Below are positions 26,664 to 35,299 of a DNA stretch of 64,000 nt, in pieces. Source of the DNA: an uncultured Bacillota bacterium (GTDB taxonomy: Bacteria; Bacillota_I; Bacilli_A; RFN20; CAG-826); assembly GCA_949293555.1 (NCBI GenBank), contig CASFDV010000002.1, forward strand, positions 447,477 through 511,476, read 5' to 3'. The translations under genes were made by a program, and so were the position numbers. The notes under the pieces are model-generated. The model was not told the origin of the DNA, did no database searches, and was given only the letters and a program-made list of their open reading frames with translations. The stretch's first letter is position 1. Every line of letters begins with the position of its first letter.

Positions 26664-28565
26664 CTATTTCCGTTCCCGGACTTCCTTGGAGAGACGTTCC
26701 AGCGCTTCCTCGAGAGGAAGGGACTCCTGCTTCTCCGAGCCATAGGCGCGGAGGTTGACCGTCCTTCCTTCCTTCTCCTTGTCCCCGAGGACGAGGACGT
26801 AGGGGAGCTTCTCCACCTGGCTCTTCCGGAGCCGGTAGCCGAGCTTCTCCTCGCTATCGTCGATCTCCGCGGGGACGCCCGCCTTCCCGAGGAGGGCGAG
26901 GACTTCCTTCGCGTATTCCCCGTGGGCGTCGCGCTTGACGGGGAGGATACGCGCCGCCTTGGGCGCGAGCCAGGCGGGGAAGGCGCCCCCGTAGTTCTCG
27001 GTGATGATGCCGATGAAGCGCTCGATCGATCCGAAGACGACGCGGTGGAGCATCACGGGCTCCTTCTTCTCGCCGTTCTCGTCGACGTAGGTGCACCCGA
27101 AACGATGGGGCAGGTTCAGGTCGAGCTGGATGGTCCCGCACTGCCAGGTCCTGCCCATCGAGTCCTTCAGCTTGAAGTCGAGCTTCGGCCCGTAGAAGGC
27201 CCCGTCCCCGGGGTTCACCTGATACTCGTGCCCGGAGTCGATGCAGGCCTTCGCGAGGGCCTCCTCCGCCTTGTCCCAGAACTCGGGGGTGCCGATATAG
27301 CCCTCCTCCGGCCTCGTGGAAAGGACGATGCGGTAGGAAAGGCCGAACTTCTCGTACACCTCGTCGAAGAGGGCCATGATGTTCTTGACCTCGTCCTCGA
27401 TCTGGTCCTCGCGGATGAAGACGTGGGAGTCGTCCTGGGTGAAGGCGCGGACGCGGAAGAGCCCGTTCAGGGCGCCCGAGGCCTCGTGGCGGTGCACGTG
27501 CCCCAGCTCCGCGTAGCGAAGCGGCAGCTCCCGGTAGCTATGGATCTCGTTCTTGTAGACGAGGATCGCCCCCGGGCAGTTCATCGGCTTGATCGCGAAG
27601 TCCCGGTCGTCGATCTTGGTGACGTACATGTTCTCCTTGTAGTGGTCCCAGTGGCCGGAGGTCTCCCAAAGCTCGCGCGAGAGGATGGTCGGGGTCTCGA
27701 TCTCCTGGTAGCCGTACTTATGGTGGATCTCCCTCCAGTAGGAGAGGAGGTGGTTCTTGAGCTCCATCCCCTTGGGGAGGAAGAAGGGGAAGCCGGGGCC
27801 GTACTCGCTGATGAAGAAGAGCCCGAGCTCCTTCCCGAGCCTCCGGTGGTCGTTCCTCTTCCTCTTCTCGAGAAGCGCGAGGTAGCCCTCCAGCTCCTCC
27901 TTGCTCCAGAACGAGGTCCCGTAGATCCTCGTCAGCTGCTTGTTCCTGCTATCGCCCCGCCAGTAGGCGCCGGCGACGGAAAGAAGTCTGAAGTGCTTTA
28001 TGTAGCCGGTCGAGGGGACATGGGGCCCGCGGCAGAGGTCGAGGAAGTCGCCCTGGCGGTAGAGGCTGATGCCTTCGGCCCCGTGCTCCTTGATGAGCTC
28101 GTCCTTGTAGGGATCCCCGGGGAAGAGGGAAAGGGCCTCTTCCATGGAGCACTCCACCCGTTCGAAGGGGATGTTCTCCTTGGAAAGCTTCCGCATCTCC
28201 TCTTCGATCCGCGGGAGGTCGCTTTCGGCGATGACCTTCCCTTCCCCGGGGTCAACGTCGTAGTAGAAGCCTTCCTCGATGGCCGGCCCCACCCCGAAGC
28301 GGGCCTCGGGGTACAGGTGGCGGATCGCCTGCGCCATGAGGTGCGAGGTCGAGTGGTTGAGGAGATGGAACGCCTCCTTGCTCCCCATGAGGATCGGGGA
28401 AAGCTCGTCCCCGGGAACAATGGCCTCCCGGAGGGAACGCTCCCTCTCCTTCCCCTGGAGGGCGACGACCTCCTTCTTCCTCTCCGGGTCGAACTCCTTC
28501 ACGAGGTCGAAGCCATTCGCCCCGTCCTTGATTTCGATTTCCTTTCCTTCGTAGCGGATCTGCAT
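26664..28565 (-). CDS. thrS: Threonyl-tRNA synthetase
   Basis: 633 residues, full-length class II synthetase. Order: TGS domain (residues 1-60), editing domain with HSTSHLMAQAIRHLYP and CRGPHVPSTGYIKHF, catalytic core with motif 2 (RYAELGHVHRHEASGALNGL), the zinc-site cysteine in IKPMNCPGAI, motif 3 near VVFGSIERFIGI, and the C-terminal anticodon-binding domain (AARILPVKRDAHGEYAKEVL). The start follows GGAGGAATATCC. A T-box leader immediately upstream couples transcription to uncharged tRNA-Thr. Confidence 0.98.
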   Translation of the reverse strand: MQIRYEGKEIEIKDGANGFDLVKEFDPERKKEVVALQGKERERSLREAIVPGDELSPILMGSKEAFHLLNHSTSHLMAQAIRHLYPEARFGVGPAIEEGFYYDVDPGEGKVIAESDLPRIEEEMRKLSKENIPFERVECSMEEALSLFPGDPYKDELIKEHGAEGISLYRQGDFLDLCRGPHVPSTGYIKHFRLLSVAGAYWRGDSRNKQLTRIYGTSFWSKEELEGYLALLEKRKRNDHRRLGKELGLFFISEYGPGFPFFLPKGMELKNHLLSYWREIHHKYGYQEIETPTILSRELWETSGHWDHYKENMYVTKIDDRDFAIKPMNCPGAILVYKNEIHSYRELPLRYAELGHVHRHEASGALNGLFRVRAFTQDDSHVFIREDQIEDEVKNIMALFDEVYEKFGLSYRIVLSTRPEEGYIGTPEFWDKAEEALAKACIDSGHEYQVNPGDGAFYGPKLDFKLKDSMGRTWQCGTIQLDLNLPHRFGCTYVDENGEKKEPVMLHRVVFGSIERFIGIITENYGGAFPAWLAPKAARILPVKRDAHGEYAKEVLALLGKAGVPAEIDDSEEKLGYRLRKSQVEKLPYVLVLGDKEKEGRTVNLRAYGSEKQESLPLEEALERLSKEVRERK

Positions 28566-28760
28566 GGATATTCCTCCTTCCCACGAAAAGAAAGCGCCCC
28601 GACAAGGGCGCTTCCGCGCGGTTCCACCTTGCTTGCGGGACTCTTTATGCCCCGCCTCTCTTCCCCTTAACGCGGTCGGACTCGCCGCCCTCCTCGGGCG
28701 GATGCTCCGGAGCGGTGCTCCATGGGGACTTCCCCTTGAGCGTGTCTCCTTCTTCGCAAG
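28566..28760 (-). promoter_or_regulatory. T-box leader of thrS
   Basis: The minus strand at 28617-28628 reads GGTGGAACCGCG, the conserved T-box bulge that pairs with the tRNA acceptor end. It is followed by a terminator hairpin, AGCGCCC / GGGCGCT (28593-28612), and TTCTTTTC, then the thrS ribosome site. Uncharged tRNA-Thr should stabilise the antiterminator and allow read-through. Stem I is compact (about 100 bases). Threonine ACC triplets occur in the expected part, for example in GAGCACCGCTC and GAGTCCGACCGCG; which is the specifier cannot be decided by eye. Confidence 0.93.
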
Positions 28761-28763
28761 GAG

Positions 28764-28791
28764 ACTATAGCCCGGGGGACGGGGACTTCAA
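28764..28791 (-). promoter_or_regulatory. Promoter of the thrS T-box transcript
   Basis: On the minus strand TTGAAG (28786-28791) and TATAGT (28764-28769) are 16 bases apart. An 8-bp inverted repeat, GTCTCCTT...AAGGAGAC (28744-28765), overlaps the end of the -10 box and the expected start site. Confidence 0.6.
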
Positions 28792-29176
28792 GAGGCATCT
28801 TATGGGTCTTTTCCTCGCTGATAAGAGAAAGCATTTAAGGGTGTTAACGAAATGGCTCTCGCCTTCGTCCTCATGGAACCACTTGAGTTTGCCGTCCGTC
28901 ATAGCGAACGGGAACGCCGTTTGGATGTACTGCTAAGTTACTAAATTAACTTCTCGATAGTACCTCTCGAGAAGCAAGAGGAAACGTGATTTCCTCTGTT
29001 GCCATCGGTGTTTTCACACTTATTTTGATTTTAGGGAAGACGTAGTGCCTGAAGACGTAGTGCCTAATCTGAATACTGGTTTAGTGAGGGAAGTCCAGGA
29101 CGAGCGCCTCCGTCTCGTCGATTTGAAGACCATGTTCTCGATTGACTGAATCCTTCTCCTCTGTCCGGAAGGTCGC
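28792..29176. other. 385-base interval without a supported gene
   Basis: Codon use does not support any of the short open frames here. The interval holds two adjacent perfect hairpins (CTTCTCGA / TCGAGAAG at 28950-28974 and AGAGGAAA / TTTCCTCT at 28977-28997), not followed by T runs, and a tandem duplication of 15 bases, GAAGACGTAGTGCCT, at 29036-29050 and 29051-29065. The hairpins may end the lipoprotein transcript from the right. The stretch is A/T-richer than its surroundings and may be decayed sequence. Confidence 0.5.
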
Positions 29177-29656
29177 TTAGGAAAGGGAACCCGTCGGAGG
29201 CCAGTCACCTTCCCAGCCGTCGGGAGGCCCGACCATCCAGCAATTCCATGTCAGCGTGTAGAAGCATTCCCTGTCTTCTTCGATGGGCGTCCCGGAAAAG
29301 GGCTCGCTCAGGCGCCGGGAATAGTTGATTGCGCCATAGGTGCCCGCTCCCGCGGTGTACCAAGGGCAGACATCCTCGGGGTAGAGGTCGATCGGCGTCT
29401 TGTTGGCGAGCTCCCTTCCTATGTCTTGCGTGTCCTCGACGGAAGGCACGAACCCCTTCGGGAAGGTCATCTCTAGGCGATAGAGGTCGCCGGCAAGGTA
29501 AGTGTATGGATATGGGCCGCCTAAGGTTACCTCTGCGGTCAGGACGAATGTGATGGTTACCGTCCTACCCTCTTCTTCCTCGGGGACGCATCCTCCCAGC
29601 GTCCCGACGAGGAAAGGCAGCATAAGGAGGACTAGCCGTTTCTTTTTGCTTTCCAT
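29177..29656 (-). CDS. Small predicted lipoprotein, unknown function
   Basis: 159 residues. The N-terminus MESKKKRLVLLMLPFLVGTL followed by GGC is a lipoprotein signal with Cys23, then an acidic linker (VPEEEEGR). The mature part contains strand-like repeats and several aromatic residues (CPWYTAGAGTYGAINYSRR); I do not recognise it. There is no ribosome binding site; GATATT lies 5 bases before ATG, suggesting a leaderless mRNA. Codon use is A/T-richer than in neighbours. It resembles the small lipoproteins at 43.9 and 45.0 kb in size and type. Confidence 0.75.
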   Translation of the reverse strand: MESKKKRLVLLMLPFLVGTLGGCVPEEEEGRTVTITFVLTAEVTLGGPYPYTYLAGDLYRLEMTFPKGFVPSVEDTQDIGRELANKTPIDLYPEDVCPWYTAGAGTYGAINYSRRLSEPFSGTPIEEDRECFYTLTWNCWMVGPPDGWEGDWPPTGSLS

Positions 29657-29661
29657 ACTTT

Positions 29662-29667
29662 AATATC
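29662..29667 (-). promoter_or_regulatory. -10 box of the small lipoprotein gene, leaderless layout
   Basis: GATATT followed by 5 bases and the ATG at 29656. Confidence 0.35.
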
Positions 29668-29700
29668 AGGCAAGAGACCCTCGATTACAACATTGAGGCC

Positions 29701-29731
29701 AAAAGAAAAGGGCCGCCCTTCCGGGCGGCCG
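29701..29731 (-). terminator. Terminator of the pfkA-pyk-ROK operon
   Basis: On the minus strand GGCCGCCC, loop GGAA, GGGCGGCC, then CTTTTCTTTT. Confidence 0.88.
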
Positions 29732-29747
29732 GTCTCGCATGTCGTCC

Positions 29748-30587
29748 CTACATGTTCTGGAATCCGTAGACGGCGGCGCCCAATAGCCCTGCCTCCTGCC
29801 CGAGCGCGCAAGGCTCGATCCGGATCCCCGGGACGGCGGCCTTCATGTCCTCGAGGAAGAGGTCCTGGGACTTCATCACGCCCCCCGTGAGGGCGAAGAG
29901 CCCGGGGGAGAAGGTCTCCTCGATCATGCGGAACCAGTCGGCGAAGAGGCGGAGCCAGTCCCGGTACACCCGCTCGGCGAGCTCGTGGCCGTTCTTCTTG
30001 AGCTCGAAGAACTCGCGGGAGCTCTGGACGTTGAGCCCGTTCATCGCCGCCAGGCGCACGATCCCCGTCCCCGAGCACATGTGCTCGAACTCGTGGCATT
30101 CCCCGCGGTAGCTCATCATCGTGTGCCCGACCTCGTAGGAGGTGCTCTTGAGCCTTCCCCCGACGGTCAGGGCGCCCCCGACCCCGGTGGAGATGGTGAC
30201 GAAGTAGAGGGAGGGCTCCTCCTTGTGCTCCCCGATGTTCGCCTCGGCCAGGGCCGCCGCCTCGGCGTCGTTGATGACGTAGGCGGGCCTCCCGAACCGT
30301 TCCTGGAGGTACTCGGCGAGCGGGACGTTCTCGATGTGGACGTTGGGGAGGGCGTAGATGTAGCCGTCGTAGCGCACCCTTCCCGGGACCCCCATCGCGA
30401 GGCAGCCCACCTCCTCAAGTGAGGGGAGGGCCTCCGCGACGGTGTCCCCGACGTTCTTGAGGAAGAGCTCCGTGTTCCCGACGACGGTCGGGCGGATCAA
30501 GACCTTCTCGATCTCGAACTTCTCGTTGACGAGGGCGACCCTCGTGTTGGTGCCCCCGATGTCGAGGGCGGCTACCTTCCTTCCCAT
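29748..30587 (-). CDS. ROK-family sugar kinase, probably glucokinase
   Basis: 279 residues. The ATP-binding motif ALDIGGTNTRVALV is at the N-terminus and FVTISTGVGGALTVGGRL is the second ROK phosphate motif. The segment YEVGHTMMSYRG keeps the sugar-binding His, but the usual zinc cluster (C-x-C-G-x-x-G-C) is replaced by CHEFEHMCSG, so zinc binding is altered or lost. ROK kinases phosphorylate glucose, fructose or N-acetylmannosamine. Its start overlaps the pyk stop (TAATG), and the operon with phosphofructokinase and pyruvate kinase favours a glycolytic hexokinase role. Confidence 0.88.
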   Translation of the reverse strand: MGRKVAALDIGGTNTRVALVNEKFEIEKVLIRPTVVGNTELFLKNVGDTVAEALPSLEEVGCLAMGVPGRVRYDGYIYALPNVHIENVPLAEYLQERFGRPAYVINDAEAAALAEANIGEHKEEPSLYFVTISTGVGGALTVGGRLKSTSYEVGHTMMSYRGECHEFEHMCSGTGIVRLAAMNGLNVQSSREFFELKKNGHELAERVYRDWLRLFADWFRMIEETFSPGLFALTGGVMKSQDLFLEDMKAAVPGIRIEPCALGQEAGLLGAAVYGFQNM

Positions 30588-32044
30588 TAGTCCAGCTCCT
30601 TCAGGGGGCTCACGTTCAGTATGCGCATGAAGTTCGTGCGCCCGACCCCCACCGGCGTGCCCCCGGCGATGATGATGGGGGAGTTGTCCTTGATCCCGAG
30701 GTCCCGCGCGATCTTGAGCGCGAGCACCTCCATCTCCTCGATGAAGTCCGGCATCGGGGTCTTGAGGAGCACCGAGTAGGCGCCCCACGCCCAGCCTGCC
30801 TGGAGGGCGGTCCTCCTGCTGTTGGTCACCGAGATGACGGGGCAGCAGGGCCGGGCCTTGCTGATCCTCCTCGTGCTGTTCCCGCGGATCGTGAAGTTGA
30901 CGATGAGCTTCGCCCCGATGAGGAGGGCGGTCGTCGCGATGGAATTGGCGATCGCGTCGTTGACCGTGTGCTCGGAGGTCTCGAAGGCCTCCCGCGCGAG
31001 CTCCGCGTAGGGGAGCTCCCGCTCCATGGCCTTCGCGATCGAGGCTTGCATCCGCACCGACTCCACCGGGTACTTCCCGGAGGCGCTCTCGCCCGAGAGC
31101 ATCACGCAGTCGCTGCTCTCGTCGATCGCGGTGGCGACGTCCGAGACCTCCGCCCTCGTGGGACGGGGGTGCGTGGTCATCGAGTCCAGCATCTGGGTCG
31201 CCGTGATGACGGGCTTTCCGAGCTTCCGGCAAAGGGCGATGATCCGGCGCTGGACGAGGGGGACCTCCTCCGGCGGGATCTCGTCCCCGAGGTCGCCCCT
31301 GGCCACCATGATGCCGTCGGCTACCTCGCAAATCCTCTCGATCTTCTCGACCCCCTCGGGGTTCTCGATCTTGGCGAAGATGGGCATGTCGGGACGGCCG
31401 TGCTTTGCAAGGATCGCCCGCATCTCCTGGATGTCCTCGGGCCTTCTCACGAAGGAGGCGAAGACGCAGTCGAAGTCCTCCTCGCAGGCGAACCTCAGGT
31501 CCTTCTCGTCCTGCTCGGAGATGAAGGGCATCGAGAGGCGCGAGCAGGGGGCGTTCATCCCCTTCTGGTCCTTCAGGTAGTGGGCGTTATGCGCCCGGAC
31601 GAGTAGCTCCCTCCTCTCCTCGTCCTTCCCGATGACGTCGAGCTGGAGGTTCCCGTCGTCCACGAGGACGTAGTCGCCGACATTGACGTCGTCGTAGAGC
31701 CCCTTGTAGCTGCAGGAGAAGCGCTCGGAGTTCCCGAGGCAGGGCTCCATCGAGATCCGCATCTCGTGGCCCTCGGGGACGTCGACCTTGCCCCCTTCCA
31801 TCATCCCGGTCCGGATCTCCGGGCCCTTCGTGTCGAGCGCGACGGGGAGGAGGATCCCGTACTTCTCCTCGAAGGAGCGGGCGATGAGGAGCTTCTTCCT
31901 CTGCTGCTCGTGCGTCCCGTGGCTGAAGTTCAGCCGCATGACGTTCATCCCCTCCTCGTAGAGCCTGAGGACCATCTCCGGGGTCTCGCTCGCGGGGCCG
32001 ATGGTGCAGATGACCTTCGTCTTCTTGCTGATGTCCAGGCGCAT
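30587..32044 (-). CDS. pyk: Pyruvate kinase
   Basis: 485 residues, makes ATP and pyruvate from phosphoenolpyruvate. Motifs: TKVICTIGPASETPEMVLRL, NFSHGTHEQQRK, the metal/substrate region IFAKIENPEGVEKIERI, IMVARGDLGDEIPPEEV and VITATQMLDSMTTHPRPTRA. It lacks the extra C-terminal PEP-utiliser domain found in Bacillus Pyk, ending with the allosteric domain at VGRTNFMRILNVSP. It is 15 bases after pfkA and overlaps the ROK kinase gene, so lower glycolysis and sugar entry are expressed together. Confidence 0.98.
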   Translation of the reverse strand: MRLDISKKTKVICTIGPASETPEMVLRLYEEGMNVMRLNFSHGTHEQQRKKLLIARSFEEKYGILLPVALDTKGPEIRTGMMEGGKVDVPEGHEMRISMEPCLGNSERFSCSYKGLYDDVNVGDYVLVDDGNLQLDVIGKDEERRELLVRAHNAHYLKDQKGMNAPCSRLSMPFISEQDEKDLRFACEEDFDCVFASFVRRPEDIQEMRAILAKHGRPDMPIFAKIENPEGVEKIERICEVADGIMVARGDLGDEIPPEEVPLVQRRIIALCRKLGKPVITATQMLDSMTTHPRPTRAEVSDVATAIDESSDCVMLSGESASGKYPVESVRMQASIAKAMERELPYAELAREAFETSEHTVNDAIANSIATTALLIGAKLIVNFTIRGNSTRRISKARPCCPVISVTNSRRTALQAGWAWGAYSVLLKTPMPDFIEEMEVLALKIARDLGIKDNSPIIIAGGTPVGVGRTNFMRILNVSPLKELD

Positions 32045-32059
32045 CCAGTTACCTCCTTG

Positions 32060-33113
<1,054 letters not shown>

Positions 33114-33119
33114 TAGGCC

Positions 33120-34355
33120 ATGCACGAGCTCCCGCCTGACGCCTCCTTCCTGATCCACAGGGCGCGCCCCCTCCACTCCATGGACGTGGAAAGCCTGTCT
33201 TTCCTCTACCTCCCGATCCTCGGCTACAAGGGGCTGGGGCTTTATCTTTCCCTGAACGGGCTTTCCTCCCTGGGCGAGGAGATGCCCCTCGCGCGGCTCC
33301 TTTCGGAGCTGGGCGCCTCGAAGGGGGAGTTCCTCTCCCTCCTTTCCCCTCTGGAAGGGCTGAGCCTCGCGAGGACGTACCGGAAGGGCTCCCTTCATGA
33401 GATCCGCCTCCTTCCTCCCGCCTCCCCCCGGGACTTCCTCCGGAATCCCGTCCTCGGCGGGAACCTCGTCCTTTCCCGCGGGAAGGAGAGGGCGAGGAAG
33501 GCCCGCGACCACTTCCTCCCGCCTCCGGTCCAGGAGGGGATGGAGGAGATAAGCGAGGACTACGGGAGCGCCTTCCTCAAGGACGCCCCCCTTTCCTACG
33601 ACCCTTCCCTCGGGGACATCCCGAGCGACCGCCCGCACGTAAGGGCCCCCTTCGACGAGCCGCGCTTCTTCAAGGCGCTCAAGGAGAGCCTTCCGGAAAG
33701 CGATCCCTCCCTTTTCTCGGAGGAGGAAAGGAAGAACCTCGGCCGCCTCATGGCGCTATATTCCCTCGACGAGGAGACGCTCGCCCGGCTCCTTCCTTCC
33801 GCGACCATCCTCCGGAACCCCAAGGGGAAGAAGGTCGACTTCCGGAAGCTCGGCGACCTCGCCCTCCAGGAACGTTCCTTCCTCATGGAGGGGCGGAGGC
33901 GGAAGGAAAGGCGCGCCATCCCCGGGAAGGGGGACGTCGCCGAGGAGCTTAGGGCGATGGAGTCCCTCTCGCCCGTGGACTACCTCTCCCGCCTCCAGGG
34001 CGGGACGAGGCCGGCATCCGCCGACGCCCGCCTCGTGGACAGGATCTCGCGGGAGATGGGCCTGCCCTTCCCGGTGATAAACGCCCTCATGAACTACCTC
34101 GTCCTCCATTACGAGGGGAAGATCTCCGCCCCCCTCGCGGAGAAGATCGCCGGGACCCTCCTCAGGAACAACATCGAGACCGCGATGGACGCGATCGACT
34201 TCCTGAACGCCTCGAAGGGAAGGGGCAGGAAGGAGAGAGCCGCTCGGGAAGAAAGCGCTCCCGTTAAGCCCGCCCCCGAGGAAGAGGCCGCCCATGAGGA
34301 AGAAGGGGAGATGTCCGACGAGGAGCTGATGCGCCTCCTGGGGATGAAGGAATGA
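33120..34355 (+). CDS. dnaB: DnaB/DnaD-like helicase-loading protein (Bacillus DnaB type)
   Basis: 411 residues. In Bacilli this protein, with DnaD, brings the DnaI-helicase complex to the origin; it is not the replicative helicase of Gram-negatives. The N-terminal winged-helix part (SLSFLYLPILGYKGLGLYLS, LLSELGASKGEFLSLLSPLE) and the C-terminal DnaD/DnaB-like helical domain (LPFPVINALMNYLVLHYEGK, then FLNASKGRGRKERAA) are visible. The acidic tail ends MSDEELMRLLGMKE. It overlaps dnaI by ATGA, the normal order in Bacilli, which gives strong support to a divergent family. Confidence 0.88.
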   Translation: MHELPPDASFLIHRARPLHSMDVESLSFLYLPILGYKGLGLYLSLNGLSSLGEEMPLARLLSELGASKGEFLSLLSPLEGLSLARTYRKGSLHEIRLLPPASPRDFLRNPVLGGNLVLSRGKERARKARDHFLPPPVQEGMEEISEDYGSAFLKDAPLSYDPSLGDIPSDRPHVRAPFDEPRFFKALKESLPESDPSLFSEEERKNLGRLMALYSLDEETLARLLPSATILRNPKGKKVDFRKLGDLALQERSFLMEGRRRKERRAIPGKGDVAEELRAMESLSPVDYLSRLQGGTRPASADARLVDRISREMGLPFPVINALMNYLVLHYEGKISAPLAEKIAGTLLRNNIETAMDAIDFLNASKGRGRKERAAREESAPVKPAPEEEAAHEEEGEMSDEELMRLLGMKE

Positions 34356-35296
34356 GGGACGGTCAGGAAAAGAACGCGAAGGACCTCCTGATAGAGGTGT
34401 CCGGGTCCCTCCGGGGGAGGGGAGGGGAGAAGGAATCGCTCCTTTCCTCGATCCTCGGCGACCAAAGGGTCATGGAGGAGTACCGGCGGCTCGGCTTCAA
34501 GGAGGAGGAGGCGGGGGACTGGCTCGTCGCCCTCTCTTCCTACCAGGAGTCCCTCGACATTTGCGCGAAGTGCCCCGGGCTCCGGGAATGCCCCGCGCCG
34601 GTGAGGCACTGCCGCTACACGCTACGCGTGGACGACGACGGCGCCCTCGGCGTCGCCCTCGGCCTATGCGACCTCCGGAGAAGCCGGGAAATCATGCAGA
34701 ACGCCTTCCTTTTCCGCGATTTCCCGCAGGAATGGCTGGGAATCCCGCCCCAAAGGCGCCTGCCCAGGGCGGGGAACCTCGGGGCGATCTACGTCCAGGA
34801 AATCCTGAAGGGGAAAGGCGCGCGGCCGACCTTCTACCTGGAAGGCCCCCAGGGGGTGGGGAAGAGCTTCCTCGCCGCCTCCCTCGCGATGTCCCAGGCC
34901 GAGGCCGGGCGAAGCGTCGCCTTCCTCGACTGCGGGAGAAGGCTCGAGGAGCTCGCGAAGCTATCCTCGGACTACAGGAACCCCGGCGCCTTCCAGGAAC
35001 GGATGGGGGAGCTCCTGGGCGCCGACCTCCTCGTCCTCGACGACTTCGGGTCGGGATACATGACCGCGAGGATCCGCGACCAGGTGCTCCTGCCCCTTCT
35101 GGAAGGGAGGCTCCGCGCCCATAAGGCGACGGTCCTCACCTCGCGGGACGACTACCGCCAGATCGCCCAGGAGTACGGGCGGATCCAGTACGGGGCGAGG
35201 CAAGGGGAAAGGCTCGCCGAGTGCCTCCGGGAAGGGATCGGGGACCGCTCCTACGTCCATCTGAAGGCGCGGCCGGTCGCGGCGCTCCTCGACTAA
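34352..35296 (+). CDS. dnaI: DnaI primosomal AAA+ helicase loader
   Basis: 314 residues. The N-terminal zinc module has Cys71, Cys74 and Cys80 in CAKCPGLREC and a following HC pair, with Cys106 a further candidate. The AAA+ domain has Walker A FYLEGPQGVGKSFLAASLAM (GPQGVGKS at about 165-172) and Walker B DLLVLDDFGSGYMT. DnaI holds and loads the replicative helicase ring. It is translationally coupled to dnaB; in Bacillus the pair is in the same order near thrS and coaE, as here. Confidence 0.95.
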   Translation: MRDGQEKNAKDLLIEVSGSLRGRGGEKESLLSSILGDQRVMEEYRRLGFKEEEAGDWLVALSSYQESLDICAKCPGLRECPAPVRHCRYTLRVDDDGALGVALGLCDLRRSREIMQNAFLFRDFPQEWLGIPPQRRLPRAGNLGAIYVQEILKGKGARPTFYLEGPQGVGKSFLAASLAMSQAEAGRSVAFLDCGRRLEELAKLSSDYRNPGAFQERMGELLGADLLVLDDFGSGYMTARIRDQVLLPLLEGRLRAHKATVLTSRDDYRQIAQEYGRIQYGARQGERLAECLREGIGDRSYVHLKARPVAALLD

Positions 35297-35299
35297 GGG

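Noticed and set aside
26922..28670. 582-codon frame opposite thrS
   Set aside because: Antisense shadow of thrS that runs into the T-box leader; no motif.
29020..29208. 62-codon minus-strand frame containing a GTTSSGTTSS repeat
   Set aside because: The repeat is only the translation of the tandem 15-base duplication; it has no start signal and overlaps the lipoprotein gene.
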